Assembly (NCBI GenBank): GCA_030536195.1 | Contig: JAUNQL010000046.1 | Span: forward strand, 867-7,672 | Source of the DNA: Clostridia bacterium | GTDB lineage: Bacteria > Bacillota > Clostridia > Oscillospirales > Acutalibacteraceae | DNA: 6,806 bases | Direction of reading: 5' to 3' | Part shown: positions 1 through 6,311 of the stretch, piece after piece | How positions within the stretch are numbered: the stretch's first letter is position 1 | Layout: every line of letters begins with the position of its first letter | Program-made: the position numbers and the translations under genes | Notes under the pieces: model-generated | Databases searched by the model: none | What the model saw: the letters and a program-made list of their open reading frames with translations, nothing else | Told to the model about the DNA's origin: nothing

Positions 1-1136
1 TAGTAGTTCTCAAGGTTGTGGTTAAGACCAGTGATACCTGTTGAACGGAAACCGCCCTGTGCAAATGCTGCGTTATCTGTAGCACCGCCAAGTGGTGGAA
101 CCATACCCTTCTTGCACTGGATGTTGAGTTCCTGTGCTGCTTCCATGAAGAGGTCAGATACGTCCTTGTCAGCCTTAACTGTTGCGTTGAGGTCACGATA
201 GTTAGTAAGGAGATACTTAGGATCGTGAATTGTGTCATAAGAGTAGATGAATGTAGGAACATCCTGGAACTCACCCTTATGAGCCTCACACCATGCCTTT
301 GAACCACGAAGACCAGCTTCCTCAGAACCTGAAAGGATAACGCCTACTTCTGTGTTCTCAAGCTCAATGCCAGCCTCTTTCATAGCCTTGAGGATTGCAA
401 TACCCATGTAGCAACCTGAGAGGTTGTCGTTAGCACCGTCAACGATACGGTTGCGGTTCCACATGAAGAACATGTAAATCCAGAAAGGAACGAAGATGAG
501 GCCGATGTAAGACATCTTCTTAGCTGTAGCTGTAAGGAAGCCAGCAGCGATGATAGAGATGTCAATACCGATGTAGTAAAGTGTACCAATAGCTGCGATG
601 ATGATAAGTCCCTCAAAGAGAACACCGCCGCCAAGGAAGTTTGCTGGCCATTCCCAAGCTGCATCCTGGTGACCGTTGAAGAAGATTCTTCTCTTAACTT
701 CGCCTGTGCATGACTTGATAGCTGTTACGTTTGTACCAACCTTTTTAGGGAACATGAAGTCTACTACTTTCTTGTAGAGACCGAACTGCAAGAGTGCAAG
801 AACCCATCCAAAGAGGATGCAAAGAACGCCGATAATTGCAGCAGCTACGCTACCTGGGCAAAGTGGAATAAGAATAAGTGCGATGAAGCAAAGTGTGAAT
901 GTGATGTGGATCCAGCCATAGAAAGAACCTGGATTCTCGTCGAATGACTCGATGTCAACCTTTTCACAACCACAATCATTCTTAAGTACTTCTGCCATGT
1001 ACTCGCTGGCGATTCTCTCACCGTCTGAACCTGGATCACGCTTTGGCATGTCCTTACAGATGTGTGTGATTTCGTCAAGCATGTACTGTGCGCTACTCAT
1101 TTTGTTAGCAATGAGAGCATCAAACTTTTCACTCAT
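1..1136 (-). CDS. M28-family metallopeptidase with internal membrane segments (3' end cut by window edge)
   Basis: The first 378 residues are visible; the stop lies beyond the left edge. The frame is open throughout and shows the zinc-peptidase signature in order: His156-x-Asp158 (NGHQD), Asp237 (GANDNLSG), Glu272-Glu273 (SGSEEAG), Asp301 (YSYDT). The last visible residues (LNHNLENYY) approach where the family's final zinc-ligand His is expected. The family cleaves N-terminal residues or small peptides using two zinc ions. There is no signal peptide. Hydrophobic stretches occur at about 75-95 and 98-120, ahead of the HxD motif, and at about 177-201 and 210-226, between HxD and the DNxSG motif. 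This suggests a membrane-embedded peptidase, which is unusual for M28. The start at 1136 is set by a GGGGG-containing ribosome binding site nine bases upstream. The gene has its own promoter and is separated from the acs operon by a terminator, so a functional link is unlikely. The substrate is unknown. Confidence 0.85.
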   Translation of the reverse strand, partial: MSEKFDALIANKMSSAQYMLDEITHICKDMPKRDPGSDGERIASEYMAEVLKNDCGCEKVDIESFDENPGSFYGWIHITFTLCFIALILIPLCPGSVAAAIIGVLCILFGWVLALLQFGLYKKVVDFMFPKKVGTNVTAIKSCTGEVKRRIFFNGHQDAAWEWPANFLGGGVLFEGLIIIAAIGTLYYIGIDISIIAAGFLTATAKKMSYIGLIFVPFWIYMFFMWNRNRIVDGANDNLSGCYMGIAILKAMKEAGIELENTEVGVILSGSEEAGLRGSKAWCEAHKGEFQDVPTFIYSYDTIHDPKYLLTNYRDLNATVKADKDVSDLFMEAAQELNIQCKKGMVPPLGGATDNAAFAQGGFRSTGITGLNHNLENY

Positions 1137-1145
1137 TTCGATAAA

Positions 1146-1154
1146 CCCCCTTTT
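1146..1154 (-). promoter_or_regulatory. Ribosome binding site of the M28 peptidase gene
   Basis: On the minus strand AAAAGGGGG ends nine bases before the ATG at 1136. It is G-rich rather than the AGGAGG used by the acs genes, but its spacing fixes this ATG as the start. No other in-frame start lies between it and the site. Confidence 0.65.
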
Positions 1155-1181
1155 AAATATTTCCGAAATTGAGACACTAAT

Positions 1182-1210
1182 ATTTTAACAAAAAAGCGCC
1201 CGAGTGTAAA
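1182..1210 (-). promoter_or_regulatory. Probable sigma-70/SigA-type promoter of the M28 peptidase gene
   Basis: The minus strand has TTTACA (1210-1205, five of six matches to TTGACA), a 17-base spacer, then TAAAAT (1187-1182, five of six matches to TATAAT). A TG one base before the -10 gives an extended -10. Predicted initiation near 1175 leaves a leader of about 40 bases. The -35 hexamer covers the loop and two adjoining bases of the upstream terminator hairpin, and the spacer contains its 3' arm and U-tract. This is inferred from sequence match only. Confidence 0.55.
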
Positions 1211-1221
1211 CACTCGAGCGC
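1190..1221 (-). terminator. Rho-independent terminator of the acs operon
   Basis: Read on the minus strand, 1221-1211 (GCGCTCGAGTG) pairs with 1206-1196 (CACTCGGGCGC) as an 11-base-pair stem with one G-U pair and a TTTA loop. Six Ts follow at 1195-1190. It starts 17 bases after the stop codon of the acsC-acsE fusion and marks the end of the operon. Confidence 0.93.
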
Positions 1222-1238
1222 AATTTTATTTTTATATG

Positions 1239-3533
1239 TTACATATCAAGATAAGAATCTGAGTAGAGTTCGTTATTCTTGAAGATGTCACAAGACTTAA
1301 TTGTCTCCATAAGTCTCTTGTCACATGGGTTAACGATAGCAGATGTAAGACCCTGCATCATAGCCATAGCAACGAGAGCTGAATCCATGATTGGACGAAC
1401 TTCCTTTGGAGCACCGTTAGAGTTATTAGAAAGACCACCTGTTGACTTGAGTCCCTCATCAGCGAACATCTTAATAGCATTAAGAACGTCCATCTGCTTG
1501 TCCTGCATGCCCTTAACTACAAGGAAGAGTGGGTCGAACCAGAGGTCGTCTGATTCCATACCAAGTGACATACCGAGGTCGAGCATCTTGTGGCAGTGAG
1601 CCATGCGCTCCTCGTTGTCTTTCGCAATACCGTCAGCTGAGCAAAGAGCGATACAGATTGCATCGTTAGCAGCAGCGAGGTTGATGTTATCAATACGAGA
1701 ACCAGCGTCAGCTGAGTTAACGATTGGCTTACCATTCTCTCTGTTGTAAACCTTGATACCAGCCTCAATAGCCTTCTTGTTAGCTGTATCGAGAGCAAGT
1801 GGTACGTTGTTGAAGTTCTCCTGGAGGAGTTTAACAGCCCAAGTCATAAGTTCTGGACCGTTTGACTCTGCAGGGCCAATGTTAACGTCAAGATATGTTG
1901 CGCCAGCAGCAATCTGCTCTGCAGCTCTCTTGAGGATTGGCTCTGGATCCATGTTATCCATAGCAGCCTTGATTGTTGGGCTGATGCAGTGGATACGCTC
2001 ACCGATTGTAACGAACTTCTGAGATTCAACGTTTCTCTTCTTATATGAAACGCCCATATCAACAACTTTGATCTCTGGGATTGAAGCTGCAATCTTGTCA
2101 AAGTCAAGTGGTGCGTTCTCGTCTACTACTTCCTTCTTCTCCTGTGGAGCTTCTGCCTTCTGAGCAGCAGCTGCCTTTGCAGCCTTGTCGTACTCAGCAT
2201 CCTTGAGATACTTAACGATCTCAACTGCTTCGCGAGTACCAACTACTACGTTCCAATCAGGAAGCTTGTCAGCGATTTCGCCCTTCATAACTGCAACCTT
2301 ACCAGGGATGATAAGTGTGCGGTTGTTAATCTTACCAGCTACGTCAAGCTCATCAAATGTCTTCTTAACTGTTGATGATGAGAACTTACCAGCAGCCCAA
2401 GCTGTGAGTACTGACATACCTGATGCATCTGTGATTACAAGGTTTACAGGAACCTTTGAACGCTCGATTTCGCCTGTTACAAGGAAGTATGTAAGAGCGA
2501 AGTCAACTGTGAGCATTACTGGGTCCTCTGGACCTGCACCGTTAAGTGGATAGATGCCTGGCTCAACCTTCATTGGCTTCTGAGGGTCAGTGTAGATGTT
2601 CTGACGAAGGCCATAGAGAGGAAGTGCCTCTGCCATTGTCATGTTCTCCATAACAATGATTGAACCATACTTAAGTGTGAAGAGTGATGCATAAGCTGTC
2701 TGAAGGTGAAGGTCACCCTTAGCAAGCTTTGCAACCTTAACGATTGAAGGATAACCGAATGAACGGTCGCCGTCCTTGATAGCTGTACGGCGAACGAGTA
2801 CTGCATTCTTAAGTGTTTCCTTAACATCAGCACCTGTTACATCGATGATGAGGTTCTTGTTACCAGCATCCTCAAGTGCCTTTACTGTGTCATAGATTTC
2901 CTCGATTGAAGCACCGCAAACACCAAGAGCAATGCCTGCCTCTGTTGCGATTGCGTTCATATCAGCGAAGTTGTCCTTATTAGCACCAACAAGAACTGGC
3001 TTAGAAGCCTTGATAGCCTCTACTGCTGCCTTTGCACAAGCAACGTCAGTTGTGTCGATGATAACAACACGACCAGCAGCGTCAGCCTTCTTTGCAAGGT
3101 CAGCAAGCTCTGTTGCCTTGCCATCCTCACCATGAACCATGATTGTCTCAACGAACTCACGCTCACCGATACGCTCGTAGTCGATCTTAGCCATGTCGGC
3201 AAGTTTTGCGTCTACTGTAGCAGCGTCCATGCATGTGCATACTGGAACTGCGAATACGTTGTGAGATACAAATGTCTTTTCATGTCTGTAAAGTACTGTC
3301 TCGCCACCGAGAGTGATCTCTTTGTCGCCAGCACCAATTTTAATTGTCTTCATTGCTGGTGCTGTTGCATCAGAAAGAAGAGCCTTAGCCTCGTCAGACA
3401 TATGTGGGCACTGTTCAATCTGAAGTGCGCCCTGAGCAACCTTCATGCAGAATGCCATACATGTTGGGCATCCGCACTCTTTACAGTTAGTCTTTGGAGA
3501 TAATTTGAAAATATCGAGTCCTTTTACTGCCAT
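1239..3533 (-). CDS. acsC-acsE: AcsC-AcsE fusion: CFeSP large (gamma) subunit joined to methyl-H4folate:CFeSP methyltransferase
   Basis: This 764-residue protein combines two normally separate Wood-Ljungdahl proteins. Residues 1-446 are AcsC. An N-terminal [4Fe-4S] motif, Cys17-x2-Cys20-x4-Cys25-x16-Cys42, is followed by a TIM-barrel region (about 60-320) and the corrinoid-binding domain (about 325-446, with TDASGMSVLTAWAAGKF). Residues 447-505 form a linker. Residues 506-764 are AcsE, a pterin-binding TIM barrel of about 259 residues, close to the 262 of the Moorella enzyme. The family's folate-site residues are retained: Asp582 (LALDTAN), Asn606 (VNSAD), Asp667 (WFDPL) and Asn703 (LSNNS), matching Asp75, Asn96, Asp160 and Asn199 of Moorella MeTr as I recall it. 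The AcsE half takes the methyl group from methyl-H4folate; the AcsC half, with AcsD, carries it on cobalt to acetyl-CoA synthase. It acts in the cytoplasm. AGGAGG nine bases before the ATG sets the start, and acsD ends 17 bases upstream. The frame is open with no stop at the junction. Confidence 0.95.
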   Translation of the reverse strand: MAVKGLDIFKLSPKTNCKECGCPTCMAFCMKVAQGALQIEQCPHMSDEAKALLSDATAPAMKTIKIGAGDKEITLGGETVLYRHEKTFVSHNVFAVPVCTCMDAATVDAKLADMAKIDYERIGEREFVETIMVHGEDGKATELADLAKKADAAGRVVIIDTTDVACAKAAVEAIKASKPVLVGANKDNFADMNAIATEAGIALGVCGASIEEIYDTVKALEDAGNKNLIIDVTGADVKETLKNAVLVRRTAIKDGDRSFGYPSIVKVAKLAKGDLHLQTAYASLFTLKYGSIIVMENMTMAEALPLYGLRQNIYTDPQKPMKVEPGIYPLNGAGPEDPVMLTVDFALTYFLVTGEIERSKVPVNLVITDASGMSVLTAWAAGKFSSSTVKKTFDELDVAGKINNRTLIIPGKVAVMKGEIADKLPDWNVVVGTREAVEIVKYLKDAEYDKAAKAAAAQKAEAPQEKKEVVDENAPLDFDKIAASIPEIKVVDMGVSYKKRNVESQKFVTIGERIHCISPTIKAAMDNMDPEPILKRAAEQIAAGATYLDVNIGPAESNGPELMTWAVKLLQENFNNVPLALDTANKKAIEAGIKVYNRENGKPIVNSADAGSRIDNINLAAANDAICIALCSADGIAKDNEERMAHCHKMLDLGMSLGMESDDLWFDPLFLVVKGMQDKQMDVLNAIKMFADEGLKSTGGLSNNSNGAPKEVRPIMDSALVAMAMMQGLTSAIVNPCDKRLMETIKSCDIFKNNELYSDSYLDM
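2019..2195 (-). other. Interdomain linker of the AcsC-AcsE fusion
   Basis: This encodes residues 447-505 of the fusion. The first part (about 450-472) is low-complexity Ala/Lys/Glu, as expected for a flexible tether. The second part (about 475-505, containing PLDFDKIAASIPEIKVVDMG) is ordinary in composition and could fold or dock. It is not part of the standard MeTr, which begins almost directly at the GERI motif (here 511-514). Its codons resemble those of the flanking domains, which argues against translated intergenic DNA. Confidence 0.75.
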
Positions 3534-3542
3534 TTCCTTTTA

Positions 3543-3548
3543 CCTCCT
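3543..3548 (-). promoter_or_regulatory. Strong ribosome binding site of the acsC-acsE fusion gene
   Basis: The minus strand reads AGGAGG nine bases before the ATG at 3533, inside the 17-base gap after acsD. It is the best Shine-Dalgarno match together with that of cooT, and it agrees with a need for abundant CFeSP. Confidence 0.8.
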
Positions 3549-3550
3549 TC

Positions 3551-4444
3551 TTAGTTAAGTGCTGCAATCATTGCAGCAACTGTCTTGATAGCTTCTGGAT
3601 GGCGCATGATAACAGCGTCAGAACCGCCTGTAAGTGCAGCAGCAGCTGTTGTGATTTCCATCTCTATAATACGTTCATCGAGAGAACCCCACTCTGGGAG
3701 CTCTTCCTCAGTCATAATTGACTCTTTAACGCCCATAGTCTCTGTTGAGATTGGAGTGATAATTGGCTGTGCGAGCTGAGCGTCGCCCTGCTGGAGAGCA
3801 GCAGCACGGATACGGTCGAGTGTTGATGCAACATACTCATAACCATAGCCAGCAGCAGCAGAGCCAGCGTTCATAACGATAGTCTTATCGTCAACGCCGA
3901 GCTGTGAGAGCATAGTGTTGAGCTGCTTTGCAAGGTTGATATCAACTGCAGACTCAGCGCCTACCTTCTGACCATAAGCGAGGCCTGCGCCAGCGCCTAC
4001 CTGCTTGTAGTTCTCCTCACGTGCTGAGAGTACAAGGATATTCTTGCCCTCAAGTGCCTCAGAAATCTTGTTGAAGAGTTCTGCGTCCTTCTCTACTGCC
4101 TTGCAACCCATGATTACCAGTGGAAGTGGAGAAGCCTCAGAAACTGCCTTTGCAAGTGCTACGCAGTCCTCTACGCTTGTGTCAGCGCCGTTAGGGTCAG
4201 CTGATGCGAAGTGAAGGCAGATGAATGATACGCCTTCCATAGACTCTGCTTTCTTAGCATTCTCTACAGCGTTCTCATCGTCAAGAATTTCAAGACCGAT
4301 CTTCTGTGTGTTTTCTACAGCATTGTCAAATGTGTAGAAAGGCATTACGTTCTGGCCACCGATTGTGATTGCCTTGTCGCCAGTACCAAGTGTTACAGCG
4401 TTAACACTTGAATTGAATGCCTGGAGTTTTGGTTCAAAAGCCAT
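3551..4444 (-). CDS. acsD: CFeSP small (delta) subunit, acetyl-CoA decarbonylase/synthase delta family
   Basis: This 297-residue TIM-barrel protein pairs with AcsC to form the corrinoid iron-sulfur protein, where it helps hold the cobamide between the subunits. It has no catalytic centre of its own. Recognisable family segments are the N-terminal strand pair with GDKAITIGGQNVMPFYTFD (about 22-40), the VSFICLHFASADPNG segment (about 72-86), MNAGSAAAGYGYEYVASTLDRI (about 191-212), and the C-terminal RHPEAIKTV segment. The length is near the usual 300-320. The same TIGG-type motif occurs near residue 74 of AcsC (EITLGGETV), reflecting the known homology of the two subunits. The start at 4444 has AGGGAG eight bases upstream. 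It lies 32 bases after cooC, the widest gap within the operon, and 17 bases before the acsC-acsE fusion. I see no promoter or hairpin in the 32-base gap. Confidence 0.95.
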   Translation of the reverse strand: MAFEPKLQAFNSSVNAVTLGTGDKAITIGGQNVMPFYTFDNAVENTQKIGLEILDDENAVENAKKAESMEGVSFICLHFASADPNGADTSVEDCVALAKAVSEASPLPLVIMGCKAVEKDAELFNKISEALEGKNILVLSAREENYKQVGAGAGLAYGQKVGAESAVDINLAKQLNTMLSQLGVDDKTIVMNAGSAAAGYGYEYVASTLDRIRAAALQQGDAQLAQPIITPISTETMGVKESIMTEEELPEWGSLDERIIEMEITTAAAALTGGSDAVIMRHPEAIKTVAAMIAALN

Positions 4445-4476
4445 AGTGTATTCTCCCTTTCAAATAATTAACTATT

Positions 4477-5244
4477 TTAAAGTTTGAGCTCGCCCATGAG
4501 CTCGTTAAGTTTTGCCTTAATTGGAGTTTCTTCTGGAACGTAAGCGGTTGGCTTACCGTCACAGTCGTATTCATAAACGAGGTCGTCGTGTGGAAGTACG
4601 CCAAGAAGTGGCAAGTTGTACTTCTCGATTTCCTCGAGAACACCTGGGTTAAGCTCGCCGTTTGGCGCGCGGTTAACGATCAGGAAGACCTGACCAGGGT
4701 TGAGCTTTAGCTCGTCAATCATGTCGCGGATGCGCGCAACGGCTTGAATGCCGCGGCGGGAACAGTCCGAAACGAGTAACATTATGTCGACGTGAGGAAG
4801 TGTGCCGCGGCTAATGTGCTCAAGGCCTGCTTCGTTGTCGATAACAGTGTAACTGTAGTTTTTGATGTACTTATCAATTTGAGACTTCAAAAGGCCGTTA
4901 ACGAAGCAGTAGCAGCCTTGGCCCTGCGTACGACCCATGACAATCATATCGAAATCTTTCTCTTCGATAAGTGCATCCTCAAATTTGAATTCGGCATAGT
5001 CAGCTTTTGACATGCCCTCTGGAATCTTGCCGTCTATCTCGGAGTGAGCAATCTCCTCACGGATTGAGCCGAGTGTTATCTCGGCTTCAACGCCTAGGAC
5101 CTCATTGAGGTTGGAGTTTGCATCGGCGTCTACTACAAGGATAGGATCATCTGACTTTTTAATAAGGTAGTCGATAATCATTCCGCAGGTAGTTGTCTTG
5201 CCAACGCCACCCTTTCCTGCGACGGCTATTGTCTTATTAGCCAT
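4477..5244 (-). CDS. cooC: CooC-type ATPase for nickel insertion into CO dehydrogenase/acetyl-CoA synthase
   Basis: This 255-residue soluble MinD/SIMIBI-class ATPase has a deviant Walker A motif at residues 10-18 (GKGGVGKTT) with the signature lysine Lys11, a VVDADANSNL segment at 37-46, and DNEAGLEHISRGT at 136-148. Cys111-Tyr-Cys113 (GQGCYCFVNGLL) is the CxC motif that binds Ni(II) or Zn(II) across the CooC dimer interface in characterised members. CooC uses ATP binding and hydrolysis to help load nickel into CO dehydrogenase; related AcsF-type proteins have been linked to acetyl-CoA synthase, and sequence alone does not separate the two roles. The ATG shares one base with the cooT stop codon (TAATG), and an AAGGAG site lies eight bases upstream, so translation is probably coupled to cooT. 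Its position before acsD fits a role in maturing the enzymes of the same pathway. Confidence 0.93.
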   Translation of the reverse strand: MANKTIAVAGKGGVGKTTTCGMIIDYLIKKSDDPILVVDADANSNLNEVLGVEAEITLGSIREEIAHSEIDGKIPEGMSKADYAEFKFEDALIEEKDFDMIVMGRTQGQGCYCFVNGLLKSQIDKYIKNYSYTVIDNEAGLEHISRGTLPHVDIMLLVSDCSRRGIQAVARIRDMIDELKLNPGQVFLIVNRAPNGELNPGVLEEIEKYNLPLLGVLPHDDLVYEYDCDGKPTAYVPEETPIKAKLNELMGELKL

Positions 5245-5435
5245 TATGCTCTCTCCTTCACAATCGCTTTGTTTTGAAGGAGGTCAACAAAAAGTAATGT
5301 GCCATCAATCTCAAGTTTTCTCTCCATGAGGTCCGTGAGGACAACAAGGTTATCTTTCACTTCAATCCTAGTTACATTACTCATGAGGATATTCTCGGAA
5401 TCCTCTGTGTTTTCATATACTGTTGAAAGACACAT
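5244..5435 (-). CDS. cooT: CooT-family small nickel-binding protein
   Basis: This 63-residue protein begins MCLSTVY, the hallmark of the CooT family. Cys2 is the essential nickel ligand in the characterised Rhodospirillum rubrum protein, which is a dimer of similar size (about 66 residues). The rest alternates short beta-strand-like segments (VTRIEVKDNLVVLTDL, KLEIDGTLLFVDL), consistent with the small beta-rich fold known for the family. Such proteins are often auto-annotated as RNA-binding, which I consider less likely here because cooC is adjacent. AGGAGG lies seven bases before the ATG and overlaps the stop codon of the upstream His-rich gene. The 3' end overlaps the cooC start by one base. 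The inferred role is nickel delivery or storage for CO dehydrogenase maturation. Confidence 0.9.
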   Translation of the reverse strand: MCLSTVYENTEDSENILMSNVTRIEVKDNLVVLTDLMERKLEIDGTLLFVDLLQNKAIVKERA

Positions 5436-5446
5436 GTGACTACCTC

Positions 5447-5683
5447 CTATGCAAGTTTTGAAAGAGCCTCTGCAAGGATATCGTTACCCTTGTGATAGTT
5501 CTCTACAGCGGCCATAACCTCTGCATAGACCTCTTCATTGCCAGCATCCTTGATGTCGAGTGCAAGGTGCTCAAGTTCATGTGTGTGCTCAGCATTGTGG
5601 CCAACCATGTACTTCATAAGAGCAACTAGTTCCTCGATTGGTGTTGCACTCTTATGTGAGTGATGTTCGTGATGCATATGCAT
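5447..5683 (-). CDS. Small histidine-rich protein, candidate nickel chaperone (CooJ-like by context)
   Basis: The protein has 78 residues, 11 of them histidine. Six lie at the N-terminus (positions 2, 4, 5, 7, 8, 10 in MHMHHEHHSHK) and four in a second cluster at 29, 33, 35 and 39 (GHNAEHTHELEH), with one more at His64. The rest looks all-helical: helices at about 15-28, 30-47, 50-64 and 66-77. There is no cysteine, signal peptide or membrane segment. I do not recognise a named family with certainty. Its place beside cooT and cooC, together with the His clusters, suggests nickel binding, like CooJ of R. rubrum. CooJ carries its His-rich tract at the C-terminus, so common descent is not shown. 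The start is one base after the DUF3786 stop, and the ribosome binding site favours the first Met over Met3. Confidence 0.8.
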   Translation of the reverse strand: MHMHHEHHSHKSATPIEELVALMKYMVGHNAEHTHELEHLALDIKDAGNEEVYAEVMAAVENYHKGNDILAEALSKLA

Positions 5684-5684
5684 A

Positions 5685-6311
5685 TCAGTTCAGCTCCTTC
5701 ATTTTGTTCTTAATCAATGTTATTAGCATCTCTGCCATTACTACTCTGTCCTCTGCGGCAAAAGAGCCCTCGAAGTTGTCGGAGTAGAGTATCTGTGAAT
5801 TTGGTGGGAATTCGTCATCGCCTTCCCAAGTGAGGATTTGAATGAAGTAATTTGGCAGAACTTCAAATTCATATCCTGCATCACCGTGATCAACGCGTCT
5901 GGCACCTAGTGCTTCACAGGCGGCGCAGAACTTTGGAACACAGGTTCCAAAGGAAAACGCTGCGCGTTTGATACAGCGACCGGTAAATGGCTCGATATAC
6001 ATCTCGCCCCAAGACATCTCGCGGAATGTCTTAAAAGTGCCGAGCGACATCCTCCTCTCGAATTCTAGGAGAATTCGCATAAGGAATGTCTTGGCCTTTA
6101 AATCATTAAGACATATGGCTCTATCGTTTTCTGATGTAACAGAAAACTCCGGCCAAGTTATCTTGTACTCGTCAAAGAGGAACTCAAGAGAAAATGTACC
6201 GTCGCTGTATTTTGCGCCAGAACGAACCTCAGCCTCTTTCGGGTCAAGCTTTGAAAACAGTTCCTCATAGTGTGCAAAAGGAACTTCTTTTATATTGTCT
6301 TGTATTTCCAT
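5685..6311 (-). CDS. DUF3786-family protein of the acs operon, function unknown
   Basis: This 208-residue soluble protein is recognised as DUF3786 by its C-terminal part, where a short beta/alpha region ends in WEGDDEFPPNSQILYSDN (about 162-179). The N-terminal half holds GAKYSDGTFSLEFLFDEYKI (32-51), then a Trp/Pro segment and a helix. The middle has four cysteines, Cys113, Cys124, Cys129 and Cys132 (FGTCVPKFCAACEAL), spaced so that they could bind a metal or cluster; whether the family conserves them I cannot tell. DUF3786 genes are often found near corrinoid or CO dehydrogenase/acetyl-CoA synthase genes, so a role in CFeSP activation or cofactor handling is reasonable but unproven. The ATG follows the stop codon of the RACo-type gene directly (TAAATG), with AGGAG six bases upstream, indicating translational coupling. 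There is no signal peptide or membrane segment. Confidence 0.85.
   Translation of the reverse strand: MEIQDNIKEVPFAHYEELFSKLDPKEAEVRSGAKYSDGTFSLEFLFDEYKITWPEFSVTSENDRAICLNDLKAKTFLMRILLEFERRMSLGTFKTFREMSWGEMYIEPFTGRCIKRAAFSFGTCVPKFCAACEALGARRVDHGDAGYEFEVLPNYFIQILTWEGDDEFPPNSQILYSDNFEGSFAAEDRVVMAEMLITLIKNKMKELN
5694..5700 (-). promoter_or_regulatory. Ribosome binding site deciding the start of the His-rich gene
   Basis: The minus strand reads GAAGGAG, ending ten bases before the ATG at 5683 and sixteen before the in-frame ATG at 5677. The first ATG is therefore preferred, which adds His2 to the metal-binding tail. The site lies inside the end of the DUF3786 gene. Confidence 0.6.

Noticed and set aside
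1196..1230. The hairpin acting also as a plus-strand terminator.
   Set aside because: The plus strand after the stem has a broken T-rich run (aattttattttt), and no plus-strand gene lies upstream to be terminated.
1137..1238. A small RNA or riboswitch in the only sizeable intergenic gap.
   Set aside because: The 102 bases are accounted for by the terminator, the probable promoter and the ribosome binding site. No further structure is evident.
2019..2195. The AcsC-AcsE fusion could be a sequencing or assembly error that removed a stop and start.
   Set aside because: No frame change is needed at the junction, the linker codons resemble the flanking domains, no ribosome binding site plus start sits before the GERI motif, and the linker has the composition of a real tether. 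It cannot be fully excluded without reads.
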